DNA of 64,000 nt from contig CATLDC010000003.1 in NCBI GenBank assembly GCA_949902595.1, positions 116,153 through 180,152 of the forward strand, given 5' to 3'. Positions 19,003 through 28,671 of this stretch are shown here, piece after piece (the first letter of the stretch is position 1; each line of letters begins with the position of its first letter). A model generated the notes under the pieces. The model was not told the origin of the DNA, searched no databases, and was given only the letters and a program-made list of their open reading frames with translations. The DNA comes from an uncultured Candidatus Melainabacteria bacterium. GTDB taxonomy: Bacteria; Cyanobacteriota; Vampirovibrionia; Gastranaerophilales; Gastranaerophilaceae. The translations under genes and the position numbers were made by a program.

Positions 19003-19336
19003 CTACTTGATAATTTCAATAATGTTCTTTACCCGAATCTTAGATTCTTCGGATAAATTTATTAACATGTCCAGTATTTCGTAATCTAAATTAGATGCCT
19101 GTGCAGCACCCTCACTTTTAAAACTGAATAAGAAATTAGGCTCTACACGGGCATTTTTTATAATCGAAAATAAAGTTGTTATATCCGGAAAGTTTTTCCC
19201 GTTCTAAATGTTGGATAAATTCGGCTGTTCCAATCCTATAAGCTCGCAAAACTGCTCTTGCGTGTAATTCTTGCTGTTTCTTATGGATTTTATCTTGAAA
19301 CCTAAATCTTTTTTTAATTGTTCATTGTTCAAACTC
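19003..19336 (-). pseudogene. XRE-family HTH regulator interrupted by an in-frame TAG
   Basis: Reverse strand reads NNEQLKKDLGFKIKSIRNSKNYTQEQFCELIGLEQPNLSNI*NGKNFPDITTLFSIIKNARVEPNFLFSFKSEG...IIEIIK*; no obvious ATG. Confidence 0.7.
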
Positions 19337-19927
19337 AACCTTCTTTCTGTAAACCAACATCCTTATCACCTTGCCATTGACACAAACCTCTTTCTCCTTG
19401 CATAAATCAAAATTATTCTTCTGATAATAATCGCAATCACAGGTTGTATCTGTCCAAAGATATATGCTCTTGATTCCACTAGCCCTGCAAACCTCGTTGA
19501 GCCTCGCAAGCAACAATTTCCCGCAACCCTTCTGTATGCTCACAAATAACCCTAACATGACGTCATTCTCTTCCATTAAGCTCTTGACCTCACGCCCACA
19601 AGCCTCAAGATAATCAAATAAGTCTGACGCAATTTTTTGCTCTTTCTTATCATCAAGAGACTGCACCTTTTTAGTGAAATCGCCTTCGTATTTGTCAGAT
19701 TTCTTAAACGCAAGTATAAACCCCTTTAACCCGCCTTCAATTATACTAAATGAATATTCGCGGTTAAGATTGTAATACTCCACCATAAAACTGTAAATCA
19801 AAGCTTGCAGCTCAGAACTTTCATGAGTGTAAAAATTACCCCAGGTAAGCTTTGCAAGCCTGGAAGCCTCTGAAATGTCCGAATTTTGAAACGACCTGAT
19901 TTGCATATCCCTACTGCTTAATTCCAA
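19322..19927 (-). CDS. GNAT-family N-acetyltransferase
   Basis: MQIRSFQNSDISEASRLA...LFVSIQKGCGKLLLARLNEVCRASGIKSIYLWTDTTCDCDYYQKNNFDLCKEKEV. Confidence 0.8.
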   Translation of the reverse strand: MELSSRDMQIRSFQNSDISEASRLAKLTWGNFYTHESSELQALIYSFMVEYYNLNREYSFSIIEGGLKGFILAFKKSDKYEGDFTKKVQSLDDKKEQKIASDLFDYLEACGREVKSLMEENDVMLGLFVSIQKGCGKLLLARLNEVCRASGIKSIYLWTDTTCDCDYYQKNNFDLCKEKEVCVNGKVIRMLVYRKKVEFEQ

Positions 19928-20828
19928 ATCTTGCGTATTTTGTGGTGTCGATTAATTTTTCGATGTCTTCAAGCTTGCAGTTGCGGCTCCAGCGGGAAGG
20001 ACAAATGTCTATTCCGCCTCTTCTCGTATAAAGCGCGGAAACAAAAAGCTGGTCTTCCGGATAAAGATAATCATATAACCGCTTGTAAATCATCTCGCAG
20101 CATTCCTCATGGAAATGGTACTCTGAACGGAATGAACACAGATATTTTACAAGACAGTCTTCCTTGAAATGGACTCTGGAACGGTAATAAATAAACAAGT
20201 CCCCAAAATCCGGCTGGTGCGTAACCCTGCAGTTTGAACGCAATGAATCAAAATGCAGATAATACTCCTTTGGCTTTTCACAAGGTTTTATGTCAATTAA
20301 CTCAGGAGATTCTTTGAAGTGCTCGATTTTTAGGCTCTTTTCATCCACAAAATCCATTATGTTCCTGAAATCCTGATAAATTTCAATGCGCTTTGAATTT
20401 GGATCTAGAAAATTCACTTCAACATTTGTTTTTAAAGCGTTTTTTAAATCTCTTTCTATTGTTTTTTTGCAGATTTCTAAACACTCCTCAATCGTATCTC
20501 CAAAATACGACATGTTGAACGAGTTTAAATACAACTTGAGAGATTTTGATTCCACAATGTAACAGTTGTAACAATTGTAACGAAGCTTCAACACTCTTGT
20601 GACCGGAATCCCGTTGTTTGTCAGGCAGGAGAACTCGTAAGCATGCCAGACATCCCACCCTGCAAAAGGAAGACGACCAGTGTCAATGTCATACTGCTTC
20701 CTGTTCTCAAGCCTCGGGACAGCTACTAATAAAGACGGGTCGTAAGTTTCACTGCCGCTTGTTCTTTTGCCTAAAAATGTTGATGCGATTTCATCTGTTC
20801 TGCCAGCCATTTTATTCTCCTCATTCAA
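19911..20828 (-). CDS. queF: NADPH-dependent 7-cyano-7-deazaguanine reductase (long form)
   Basis: GWDVWHAYEFSCLTNNGIPVTRVLKLRYN, LRSNCRVTHQPDFGDLFIYY, FHEECCEMIYKRL, YTRRGGIDICPSRWS. Confidence 0.92.
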   Translation of the reverse strand: MNEENKMAGRTDEIASTFLGKRTSGSETYDPSLLVAVPRLENRKQYDIDTGRLPFAGWDVWHAYEFSCLTNNGIPVTRVLKLRYNCYNCYIVESKSLKLYLNSFNMSYFGDTIEECLEICKKTIERDLKNALKTNVEVNFLDPNSKRIEIYQDFRNIMDFVDEKSLKIEHFKESPELIDIKPCEKPKEYYLHFDSLRSNCRVTHQPDFGDLFIYYRSRVHFKEDCLVKYLCSFRSEYHFHEECCEMIYKRLYDYLYPEDQLFVSALYTRRGGIDICPSRWSRNCKLEDIEKLIDTTKYARFGIKQ

Positions 20829-20882
20829 GTTTATATATTAAATTATTAAACAATGGAGTTTTTTTATCAATAGGCCGTAAAA

Positions 20883-20906
20883 AAAGCGGGCTTAAAACCC
20901 GCTTCT
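20883..20906. terminator. hairpin AAGCGGGCTTAAAACCCGCTT
   Basis: inverted repeat between convergent/adjacent genes. Confidence 0.7.
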
Positions 20907-20909
20907 TAA

Positions 20910-23711
20910 TTATTCCGGAAGCTCTTTTCCTTCATCTTTTATGACTTCCGTCACATCCTTGCCCTGAATGACAATTCCCGAGTATAAGTCCTTCATACCT
21001 TGCTCAAGAGACTTGTACTCCTCTGTCATGCTGTATTCATCCAACTGCTGGGTTAGAGCTTCTGTATCACCTTCGTACTCTACGCCGTCTTCGGTTGTGT
21101 AAGTGTATGTGCCATCCTCATTTTCAGACCTGTAAACGGTTGCACCCTCACTGTCAGAGTATAACATGCGGCCTTCCTCGTCAGTCTTTGGATACCCGCG
21201 CATTATGTAGACATCTGATAGACCGGTGTAGTCTTCTCCTTCAAGGTCAACGTACATTGGGGCACCGTCTTCGTCAAACATAGGATTGCCTTCTTCATCC
21301 AGCTTTTCACGAAGCTCAAGCCCGCCAAGGGTTTGGTATCTGGTTAGTCCGTTTTCATCCTTGAGCGGGATGGTTGTTGTTTCATCCAGGAACGAAGAAT
21401 CACCGCCCATTGCGCAACCTTCGTTGTGGGTTACTTCGTTTACCATGTCAATGATTTTATAATCAAGCTGATAAACCGCTAACTTGAGGTTCTCTATGTC
21501 TGTTAATGCTTCTCCGCTCTGCTGACGCTGAAGCAGGTACTCGTACTCAGGCTCGTCTATGATGTAACTTCCGTCACGGGCTGCATCATAGTTAAATCTC
21601 TCAAGCAGTGATTTTATTATCTCGTCCTGATAATACTTGACCATTGAGGTTATCTGCTCTCTGTATTTTACCTCGTCCTTGTCAAGTCGGGTCTGGACAT
21701 TTGTTTTCTGATTCTTGCAGAAGAATTGCAGGGTTGTTTTGGAGAACCCGTCTTCTCCTCTTCCGGTAAATACGTAGTAGTTACCCTTGTCGTCCTTGTA
21801 TAGCCCTTCAATCATCGTGCGCTTGTACTTGCATACAAATACTTCGGCGTTGTCACAATCAGCCGCGAATACATTCTTGTGGAAAGTGCTTTCGGTATCT
21901 ATCTCGTTGTCTATGTAAACATCGTTGACAACAGTCGTTGTGCCGTCTGTGCTTGTTTCTTCATACAAATGTTGCACAACACCGTACTGGTCGTAATTCG
22001 AACTTGTATACTGCTCATCCATTGCCTCAAAGTCAAACCCGATATTGAAAGTCACTAACTCTGCTAAATCCGGATTCTTTTCAATCATGGCAACAAGCTT
22101 GTCCATACCGTTTAGCGTGCTTACTGAAATCTCGTACTGGTGCTTTCCAAGCTCTTCATTGTAAACCGGAGTAAGTGCGTCAACCCCGTCTATCATGAGA
22201 ATGTCGTCTACCGGCATGCCTGCACTAAGCTCAAAGATTGTGACATGGGCATCATCCATGTAATAACCGTAATACTCGCCCTGGAAGTCGCCCTGCGCGT
22301 CAATCTTGCCTTTGTAATCAGAATTACATATCGCAATCTTTGTCCCGTTGGCATTCCCGATAAACCCGCCAACTCTTGAAGCACCGTCTTCTGCAGTTAG
22401 ATTTACACCGCTTGTCGAATTGTTGATAGTAACAATCGTGTCACCAGCCTCGCCAATGAACCCGCCTGCGCCCTTTTTGCCAACATTAATGTTACCATCG
22501 GCAGTACAGTTGTTCATGAATACTTCCTGCCAGCCGTTGTCTGCAATCCGGCCGACGATTCCTCCGGCGTAGTAATCAGCCTTCACATCAACGTTGACTT
22601 TTACGTTTGTAATGTTGCTCTTCTCGTTGATGTTGGCAAAGCCGGCACCGTAAGTGTCCTGTGTTCCAAGAGTACCGATTAATCCGCCGACCTTCTGGAA
22701 CCCTGTTATGTCACCTGTTACAGAAATGTTGTCAACATTTGTAGAACCCTTTGCATGCCCGATTAAAGCCCCAACAGAGCCCTTGCTGTATGTTTCAGGA
22801 GTGTTAATGTTAACATCTTCCAGTACCAGATTACTGAAACTAGCGTTTTCTGTTACGCCAAATAACCCGACATTACCAGTGTTCGCGCCGTCATCCGCAT
22901 TAATGGTGAGGTTGGAAATCTTGAACCCGTTACCATTAAGACTGCCGGTGAACGGAATTTCGTCAGAACCGATTGGCGACCAGTCAACTCCGGCAAGGTC
23001 AATGTCTCCCATTAAGATAAAGTTGCCGGTAATGTATTTTGTGCCGTCCTCTCTTTCAACAATGTTGCCCGCAATCGCAGCCAAATCTTCTGCTGACTTG
23101 ATAACGGTGTAACCCTGCGCAACAGCTTCTTCTTCCGTTAGCGGCTTGACCTCGTTTGCAAGCGAACTTTCTTCGGCTTTTGCAGCTTCTTCTGCTGCTT
23201 TTGCTTCCTCTTCTGCAAGCTTGAGCTCTTCGTCTGCTTTCAACGCCTCGGCCTCTGCCGCGGCTAAAGCTGTTTCGGCTTCTTTTAATTCCTTGACCGC
23301 GTCTTCTGCGGCCTGAGCAGCCTTTTCTGCTTCCTGCGCTTCTATCTTAGCCTTGTCCTGGGCAGCTTTTGATTCTTGTTGCGCTGCGACAAGTTCCTTG
23401 TATGCGCTGTTGACCGCGTTTTGAGCGCTGGCTTTTGCTGCCTCATCATCACCGTTCATTACCCGGTTAAGCTGTGCAAGTGCGTTATTGTAAGCCATCT
23501 GAGCTGATGTCAGCCTCATATTCGTGCTTGTAACGTTGTTGTTCGCTTCTTGAGCTTCCTGCGCCTCTTTTTGCGCGGTTGCCTGAGCTTGGGTCTCTTT
23601 TAATGCCGCAGCTTCTTTGGCTGCCTGCGCTGCAACTCTTGCGTCCGCAGCTGCTTTCTGGCGTGCTCTTGCATCCTCCAGGGACTTACTGTAATCCACA
23701 TTTATACTCAT
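20910..23711 (-). CDS. large surface/secreted-type protein: Ala/Glu-rich coiled coil followed by GLUG-like beta-repeats
   Basis: MSINVDYSKSLEDARARQKAAADARVAAQ...; GSLNGNGFKISNLTIN...NVGLFGVTENASFSNLVLEDVNI...VGALIGHAKGS...VGGLIGT. Confidence 0.8.
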   Translation of the reverse strand: MSINVDYSKSLEDARARQKAAADARVAAQAAKEAAALKETQAQATAQKEAQEAQEANNNVTSTNMRLTSAQMAYNNALAQLNRVMNGDDEAAKASAQNAVNSAYKELVAAQQESKAAQDKAKIEAQEAEKAAQAAEDAVKELKEAETALAAAEAEALKADEELKLAEEEAKAAEEAAKAEESSLANEVKPLTEEEAVAQGYTVIKSAEDLAAIAGNIVEREDGTKYITGNFILMGDIDLAGVDWSPIGSDEIPFTGSLNGNGFKISNLTINADDGANTGNVGLFGVTENASFSNLVLEDVNINTPETYSKGSVGALIGHAKGSTNVDNISVTGDITGFQKVGGLIGTLGTQDTYGAGFANINEKSNITNVKVNVDVKADYYAGGIVGRIADNGWQEVFMNNCTADGNINVGKKGAGGFIGEAGDTIVTINNSTSGVNLTAEDGASRVGGFIGNANGTKIAICNSDYKGKIDAQGDFQGEYYGYYMDDAHVTIFELSAGMPVDDILMIDGVDALTPVYNEELGKHQYEISVSTLNGMDKLVAMIEKNPDLAELVTFNIGFDFEAMDEQYTSSNYDQYGVVQHLYEETSTDGTTTVVNDVYIDNEIDTESTFHKNVFAADCDNAEVFVCKYKRTMIEGLYKDDKGNYYVFTGRGEDGFSKTTLQFFCKNQKTNVQTRLDKDEVKYREQITSMVKYYQDEIIKSLLERFNYDAARDGSYIIDEPEYEYLLQRQQSGEALTDIENLKLAVYQLDYKIIDMVNEVTHNEGCAMGGDSSFLDETTTIPLKDENGLTRYQTLGGLELREKLDEEGNPMFDEDGAPMYVDLEGEDYTGLSDVYIMRGYPKTDEEGRMLYSDSEGATVYRSENEDGTYTYTTEDGVEYEGDTEALTQQLDEYSMTEEYKSLEQGMKDLYSGIVIQGKDVTEVIKDEGKELPE

Positions 23712-23900
23712 GGGCTCTCCTTTATTTTGTAAATTATAGTTAGTATAACGGCACATTTGATAAAAACTTTAGGAATTTTTAAAAAATCATTACAAAAGTT
23801 TACAATTGAAAGGGTGATATATGGGGCTTTAAAACTTGCCATTCCGACAGGTTTCAGGTATTATTAAAGGGCACAATAAGATTATTAAAGGGGATATCAA

Positions 23901-24659
23901 ATGAGCGGACACTCAAAATGGTCAACTATTAAGCATAAAAAAGCAAAAACAGACTCGCTTAGAGCAGCAGAGTTTCAGAAGTTTTCAAGAGAAATAATTG
24001 TGGCATCAAAACTTGGCGGACCGGATCCTGCCGGTAATTTCCGTCTGAGAACAGCGATAGAAAAAGCTAAGGCAGCGGGGCTTCCAAACGACAACATCAA
24101 AAGAGCGATTGAAAAGGGCTCCGGCGCAGGAAGCAACGAAAACTATGATGAAATGGTTTACGAAGGATACGCAGCAGGCGGTGTGGCAGTTGTAGTAGAA
24201 GCAATGACTGACAACAAGAACAGAACAGCCGGTGATGTCAGAAGCTATTTCACCAAATTCAACGGAAATCTTGGTGAAACAGGGTGTGTTGGCTGGATGT
24301 TCGACAAAAAAGGATGTATTACGTTTAACAGCGAAGATGTTGATTTTGAAAAGCTTTTTGAGGCAGCAATAAACCTTGATGCAGAGGATATTGTTGAAGA
24401 GGAAGAGGAATACAAGGTTTACACTTCGATTCCAAACTTGCAGTCTGTAACAGAGGGGCTCGAAAAAGAAGGGTTCAAATCGACTTCTGCCGAGTTCACA
24501 AGAGTTCCGCAGAACACGATTGAGGTTACTGACGAGAAGACTGCTGTAAGCATTATGAGGCTTTTGGGCAGGCTTGAAGAGCACGACGATGTGCAGAATG
24601 TATATGCAAATTTTGATATTGACGACGACTTAATGGCAAAAATAGAAGAACAAATCTAG
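23901..24659 (+). CDS. yebC: YebC/PmpR-family transcriptional regulator/translation factor
   Basis: MSGHSKWSTIKHKKAKTDSLRAAEFQKFSREI... Confidence 0.96.
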   Translation: MSGHSKWSTIKHKKAKTDSLRAAEFQKFSREIIVASKLGGPDPAGNFRLRTAIEKAKAAGLPNDNIKRAIEKGSGAGSNENYDEMVYEGYAAGGVAVVVEAMTDNKNRTAGDVRSYFTKFNGNLGETGCVGWMFDKKGCITFNSEDVDFEKLFEAAINLDAEDIVEEEEEYKVYTSIPNLQSVTEGLEKEGFKSTSAEFTRVPQNTIEVTDEKTAVSIMRLLGRLEEHDDVQNVYANFDIDDDLMAKIEEQI

Positions 24660-24674
24660 GGAGGACAATCAACT

Positions 24675-25010
24675 ATGATGAACATGATGAATATGATGAA
24701 ACAGGCGCAAAATATTCAAAAGAGATTAAAAGAGGCTCAAGACGAGCTTAACAGCATGGATATTTCAGGCGAAGCAGCAAACGGCTCTGTAAAAGTTATC
24801 TGCGACGGCAAGGGCTTATTTAAATCAATCAAGCTTTCAGCAGAAGCAATCAACCCTGAAAACCCTTCTTCTGTTTCAGAAGACACTATTGAAATGCTTG
24901 AAGATATTATCACAACTGCAATCAACCAGACTTCCGGCAAAGCAATCAAGGTTATGGAAGAAAAAATGAAATCCGTAACCGGCGGTATCAGCATCCCGGG
25001 ATTGTTCTAA
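24675..25010 (+). CDS. YbaB/EbfC nucleoid-associated protein
   Basis: MMKQAQNIQKRLKEAQDEL...GSVKVICDGKG...MKSVTGGISIPGLF. Confidence 0.93.
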   Translation: MMNMMNMMKQAQNIQKRLKEAQDELNSMDISGEAANGSVKVICDGKGLFKSIKLSAEAINPENPSSVSEDTIEMLEDIITTAINQTSGKAIKVMEEKMKSVTGGISIPGLF

Positions 25011-25092
25011 GGGTTGTAGAGAGGTCTTGGAAAACGCGTTCTGTGCCTTCGCCCCTTGTGGGAGAAGGTGTTTGGATGGCGGATGAGGGGTT

Positions 25093-25689
25093 ATGATTTA
25101 TCCAAAGTCAATAGCAACACTAATTGAGCAGTTTCAAAAATTTCCGTCCGTTGGACCAAAGTCAGCCCAACGGATGGCTTTTCAGGTGCTAAAAATGCCT
25201 TTGAGCGAGGTTGAGAAATTTGCAAACACGATTCTTGACGCAAAAAAGAGCTCCAAGACCTGTGAAATCTGCTACAATATATCATCCCAGAGCCCTTGCG
25301 AGATTTGCGAGTCGAGAAATCGCAACCGCTCGGTAATTTGCGTAGTAGCAGAGACCAAAGACCTTATTGCAATCGAAAAAACCAACGAATACCGCGGACT
25401 TTACCATGTTCTACAGGGGCTTATTTCGCCTATGGACGGAATCGGCGCCGAGGACATCAGGATAAAAGAGCTGCTCACAAGGCTTACGAGCGAAGAAGTT
25501 CAGGAAGTTATACTTGCGCTTTCTCCTTCTGTTGAGGGCGAAGCTACAAGCCTTTATTTAACAAAACTCATAAAACCATTCGGTATCAAAATTTCGCGAA
25601 TAGCTTTCGGGCTTCCGGTAGGTGCTGATTTGGAATACGCCGACGAAGTTACCCTTGCGCGGGCTATTGAAGGGCGAAGAGAGCTATAA
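25093..25689 (+). CDS. recR: recombination protein RecR
   Basis: IATLIEQFQKFPSVGPKSAQRMAF, C4 zinc finger CEICYNISSQSPCEIC, Toprim ICVVAETKDLIAIEKT, LPVGADLEYADEVTLARAIEGRREL. Confidence 0.97.
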   Translation: MIYPKSIATLIEQFQKFPSVGPKSAQRMAFQVLKMPLSEVEKFANTILDAKKSSKTCEICYNISSQSPCEICESRNRNRSVICVVAETKDLIAIEKTNEYRGLYHVLQGLISPMDGIGAEDIRIKELLTRLTSEEVQEVILALSPSVEGEATSLYLTKLIKPFGIKISRIAFGLPVGADLEYADEVTLARAIEGRREL

Positions 25690-25700
25690 TTTTACCTCCT

Positions 25701-25730
25701 AATGTAACACAATCGGTATTGTGTTACATT
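25701..25730. promoter_or_regulatory. palindrome AATGTAACACAAT-CGGT-ATTGTGTTACATT upstream of pilin-like gene
   Basis: Perfect 13-bp arms; family members at 52350-52378, 52531-52560, 55289-55318, 55557-55585. Confidence 0.7.
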
Positions 25731-25752
25731 CACACAGAGAAGAGAGGTTTGT

Positions 25753-27064
25753 ATGAAAAAAAAGGATTCACACTTGCAGAACTACTGATTGTATTGGGAA
25801 TAACAGGAGTTATCGCAGCTGTATTACTCCCAGCTATCAACAACCTCCTGCCCGACAAAACCAAAATCCTCTACCTCAAAGCCTACGACGAACTCCAACA
25901 CACCATCCAATCCCTCGCCTCCAACTCATCCCTCTACCCAACATGCCTCGAAGAAAACAACACAAGTATCGGATGCTCCGAACACCCACTTATTAATACC
26001 TCCAAACCACTTACCAAAAAATTCGAATCATACACAGGCGATACAAAACTCTGTAAACTCCTCCCTTTACCATGGACACAGAAGAATCATGCAAAGAAGA
26101 AAGCTATACATACAATAACTCCACCTTCAAAAACAACCTTTCCTTCACCACAAAAAACGGCATGCAATGGATAGTCTCCCCACAAGCAAGAACCATAGAA
26201 TCAGATAAAGCAATCTACCAATCAGATGTATATGTTGATGTCGACCCATCAAAGAAATCTAAGAATTGTCTATATGATTCTGTAAACTGCAAAGAACCCG
26301 ACCGGTTTAAATTCCTTGTGGCTGCAGATGGAAGTGTAATTCCTGCAGACCCCAAGGGTTTGATGTATGTGAATACGAGGAAGTCTTACATGAAGAACAA
26401 GAAGCAGAAGGCTGATGGTGAGGTGGCTGTGCTTTTGGATGATGAGTTGAGGGAGTTTGGGTATAGGCCGTGTAGTGAAGACAATAATATGAATGAGGAT
26501 GAACTGCCGGATGAGCCGCCAGAAATACCATCTCCCGAGCCGACTCCAGAACCTCAGCCTGAACCTGAGCCAGCTGGTAAAGCAGGTTTAGCTTGCGGGG
26601 ATTCTTATGAAGGATACATTGTAAATTGTGTACAAGAAAATGATAGCTCTACTACAGAATTTTGGGAAAGCATAAGTATACAGCACCCGGTTGCATATCC
26701 GGTTTATGCAGCCCAACTTGTATTAATAAGAGAAAGTCAATCTAAAGTTAAATATGTGGGTTTAAATATCTGTACTCTTCAACCAAATTTCTCATCAGGC
26801 AATTGTAGCTATATCTTGCTAGAGGGATACAGTTCTTCTGATAAACTTATTAAAAAAGATTGGAATGGCTCAGGCTATATTCCTTATAACGGATATGCAG
26901 ATGGGAAATATATACTTTTGAGTGCGGCACTTGATGACAAAGACATTTTATCTCACAATTTTTTCTATATTTATGAATCACCAAACCCAAATTTTTTAGG
27001 AAGAATTGCTACTCATTTTAAAAAAGATAATATTCCACAAAATATAATTGATTTGTTAAACTAA
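25753..27064 (+). pseudogene. type IV pilin-like (prepilin N-terminus) gene disrupted by two -1 lesions
   Basis: GFTLAELLIVLGITGVIAAVLLPAINNLLPDKTK prepilin signature; A8 run after ATG is out of frame with the signature; second frame change near 26061-26066; paralog of 50833-52323. Confidence 0.75.
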
Positions 27065-27071
27065 CGAAAAG

Positions 27072-27479
27072 TCATTTTCTCTTTGAGACCTTTTCAAAAA
27101 CCTCTTCAAAACTCTCAATAGGCTCCAGGCGGTATCCGCAGTGTTCGGCAAGTGTACCGCCCATAAGGAACAACTCTTCCTGCGGATACCGCCTGCAAAT
27201 CCCCGGGCGTTTTTTGTGAATCTTGCATTTATGCGTCTCTTTGTCCAGATTCATACACTCAAACACAAGCCCTGTTTCGTCCTTGTCGATTATTTTGAGG
27301 TAAGTATAAAACGGATGCAGCCTCTGGAGTTTCTTGAACTCCTCCTCTGTCTGGATAACGTTTTTATGTTTGACATAAATCTTCTGACAGCACCTTCCGC
27401 ACGCATTGCAGGAGCCGACTCTGTAATACTTGCGCTTTAGAATATGGAGATAAAAGAACTTTTTTAATTTTTTAAACAT
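27072..27479 (-). CDS. YkgJ-like Cys-cluster (Zn/Fe-chelating) protein
   Basis: SCNACGRCCQKIYV...FECMNLDKETHKCKIHKKRPGICRRYPQ; start placed at 27479. Confidence 0.85.
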   Translation of the reverse strand: MFKKLKKFFYLHILKRKYYRVGSCNACGRCCQKIYVKHKNVIQTEEEFKKLQRLHPFYTYLKIIDKDETGLVFECMNLDKETHKCKIHKKRPGICRRYPQEELFLMGGTLAEHCGYRLEPIESFEEVFEKVSKRK

Positions 27480-28653
27480 CGACAATCCGTGATTTTGCCA
27501 TCTTGTACTCAACAGAGTTTTCATGCGATAAAAGCATTATTTTTGAAAAATATTTGTTTGAAGTCGTATAATCACCGCTGGTATAAAACTCCCCGCCTTT
27601 TTCAAAACAGTTTTTGATAATTCTCTCTTCCGGATATATAAACGATTTGAGCCGGTCTATGCGTTCTTTCACTTCCGCCTCCATCGAGTCTTTGAGAATC
27701 AGGCAGTTCTCGTATTCCATAAGCGCAAGATGGTAGTTATTATTATCATAATACCTGTCTGCCCATTCTTTGTGCCCCTGAAAACTTGACGAGTCAAAGG
27801 TAGAATCAAGCTCCTTGATTGTCCGCATTGTATTAAGATACTCGGCCTGTCTGTTCAGCACCATCGGAGTGAGTTTTCTCAACGTACAATAAGCAGCGGT
27901 GTAGTCGCCGAGGTTAAGAAACACGGAAGAAAGTTTTTGGAGCACATCCAGTGATTTGCTATCAATGCAAAGCGCCTGTTTGAAATATATCTGGGCGTGC
28001 ATAAAATCGTTCATATCAAGGTAGGTTCTTCCAAGAAGGTAGTTGATATCAAAATTGGTCGGATAGTTCTTCACTGCAAATTCAAGATATTCTATCGCAG
28101 CTTTGCTGTTCGCGCGGTTAATCTCAATCTGGCCTTTTTGCAGAAATTCAAGCGCAGAAGATTTACACTTTTCAATACTTGTTTTTATTGCGCTGTAAGA
28201 ATTGTTCTTATCCTTTGCGTATTTAAGATACTTCTCATAGAAAAATATCGCCTGAAACTTCATCCCCTTGGTAAAATAAGAGGTTGCGAGGTTTAGGCAT
28301 ACTGATTCGTCGTCCGGTTTGTAGGCATAAGCGCAGGACCAGTTTTCGATTGCATGCTGCAGGTCTTTGCGTTTGAAGCAGATGTTTCCAAGATAGAGAT
28401 AGGAGGAGTTTTTGAAGCTTTCCATCCCGATGGATTTTTTGAAATACTCTTCTGCCGGCAAAAAATCGTTAAGTTTGTAGTAGCATCTTCCGATTTCGTA
28501 ATAGAGCTTGTAAGAAGCGCTCATATTGAGCATTCCAAGATAGATCCTCAAAGCGTCACTATACATTTTGTTGTTGTAGTGTTTTTTTGCAGCGTCAAGT
28601 TTTTTGTTTTCCAAATCGGAATTATCTTGTATATAATAATCAGACGATACCAT
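27472..28653 (-). CDS. TPR-repeat protein
   Basis: Multiple TPR units (YLYLGNICFKRKDLQHAIENWSCAYAYKPDDESVCLNLATSYFTKGM...). Confidence 0.85.
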   Translation of the reverse strand: MVSSDYYIQDNSDLENKKLDAAKKHYNNKMYSDALRIYLGMLNMSASYKLYYEIGRCYYKLNDFLPAEEYFKKSIGMESFKNSSYLYLGNICFKRKDLQHAIENWSCAYAYKPDDESVCLNLATSYFTKGMKFQAIFFYEKYLKYAKDKNNSYSAIKTSIEKCKSSALEFLQKGQIEINRANSKAAIEYLEFAVKNYPTNFDINYLLGRTYLDMNDFMHAQIYFKQALCIDSKSLDVLQKLSSVFLNLGDYTAAYCTLRKLTPMVLNRQAEYLNTMRTIKELDSTFDSSSFQGHKEWADRYYDNNNYHLALMEYENCLILKDSMEAEVKERIDRLKSFIYPEERIIKNCFEKGGEFYTSGDYTTSNKYFSKIMLLSHENSVEYKMAKSRIVDV

Positions 28654-28671
28654 AGCCGTATTCTACCATAT

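Noticed and set aside
24006-24584. 192-aa minus-strand ORF opposite yebC
   Set aside because: Antisense shadow of a conserved gene; Phe/Cys-rich composition typical of reverse frame.
25790-26240. Compositional switch considered as a diversity-generating retroelement variable region
   Set aside because: No reverse transcriptase, no template repeat, and changes are not adenine-specific as far as can be read.
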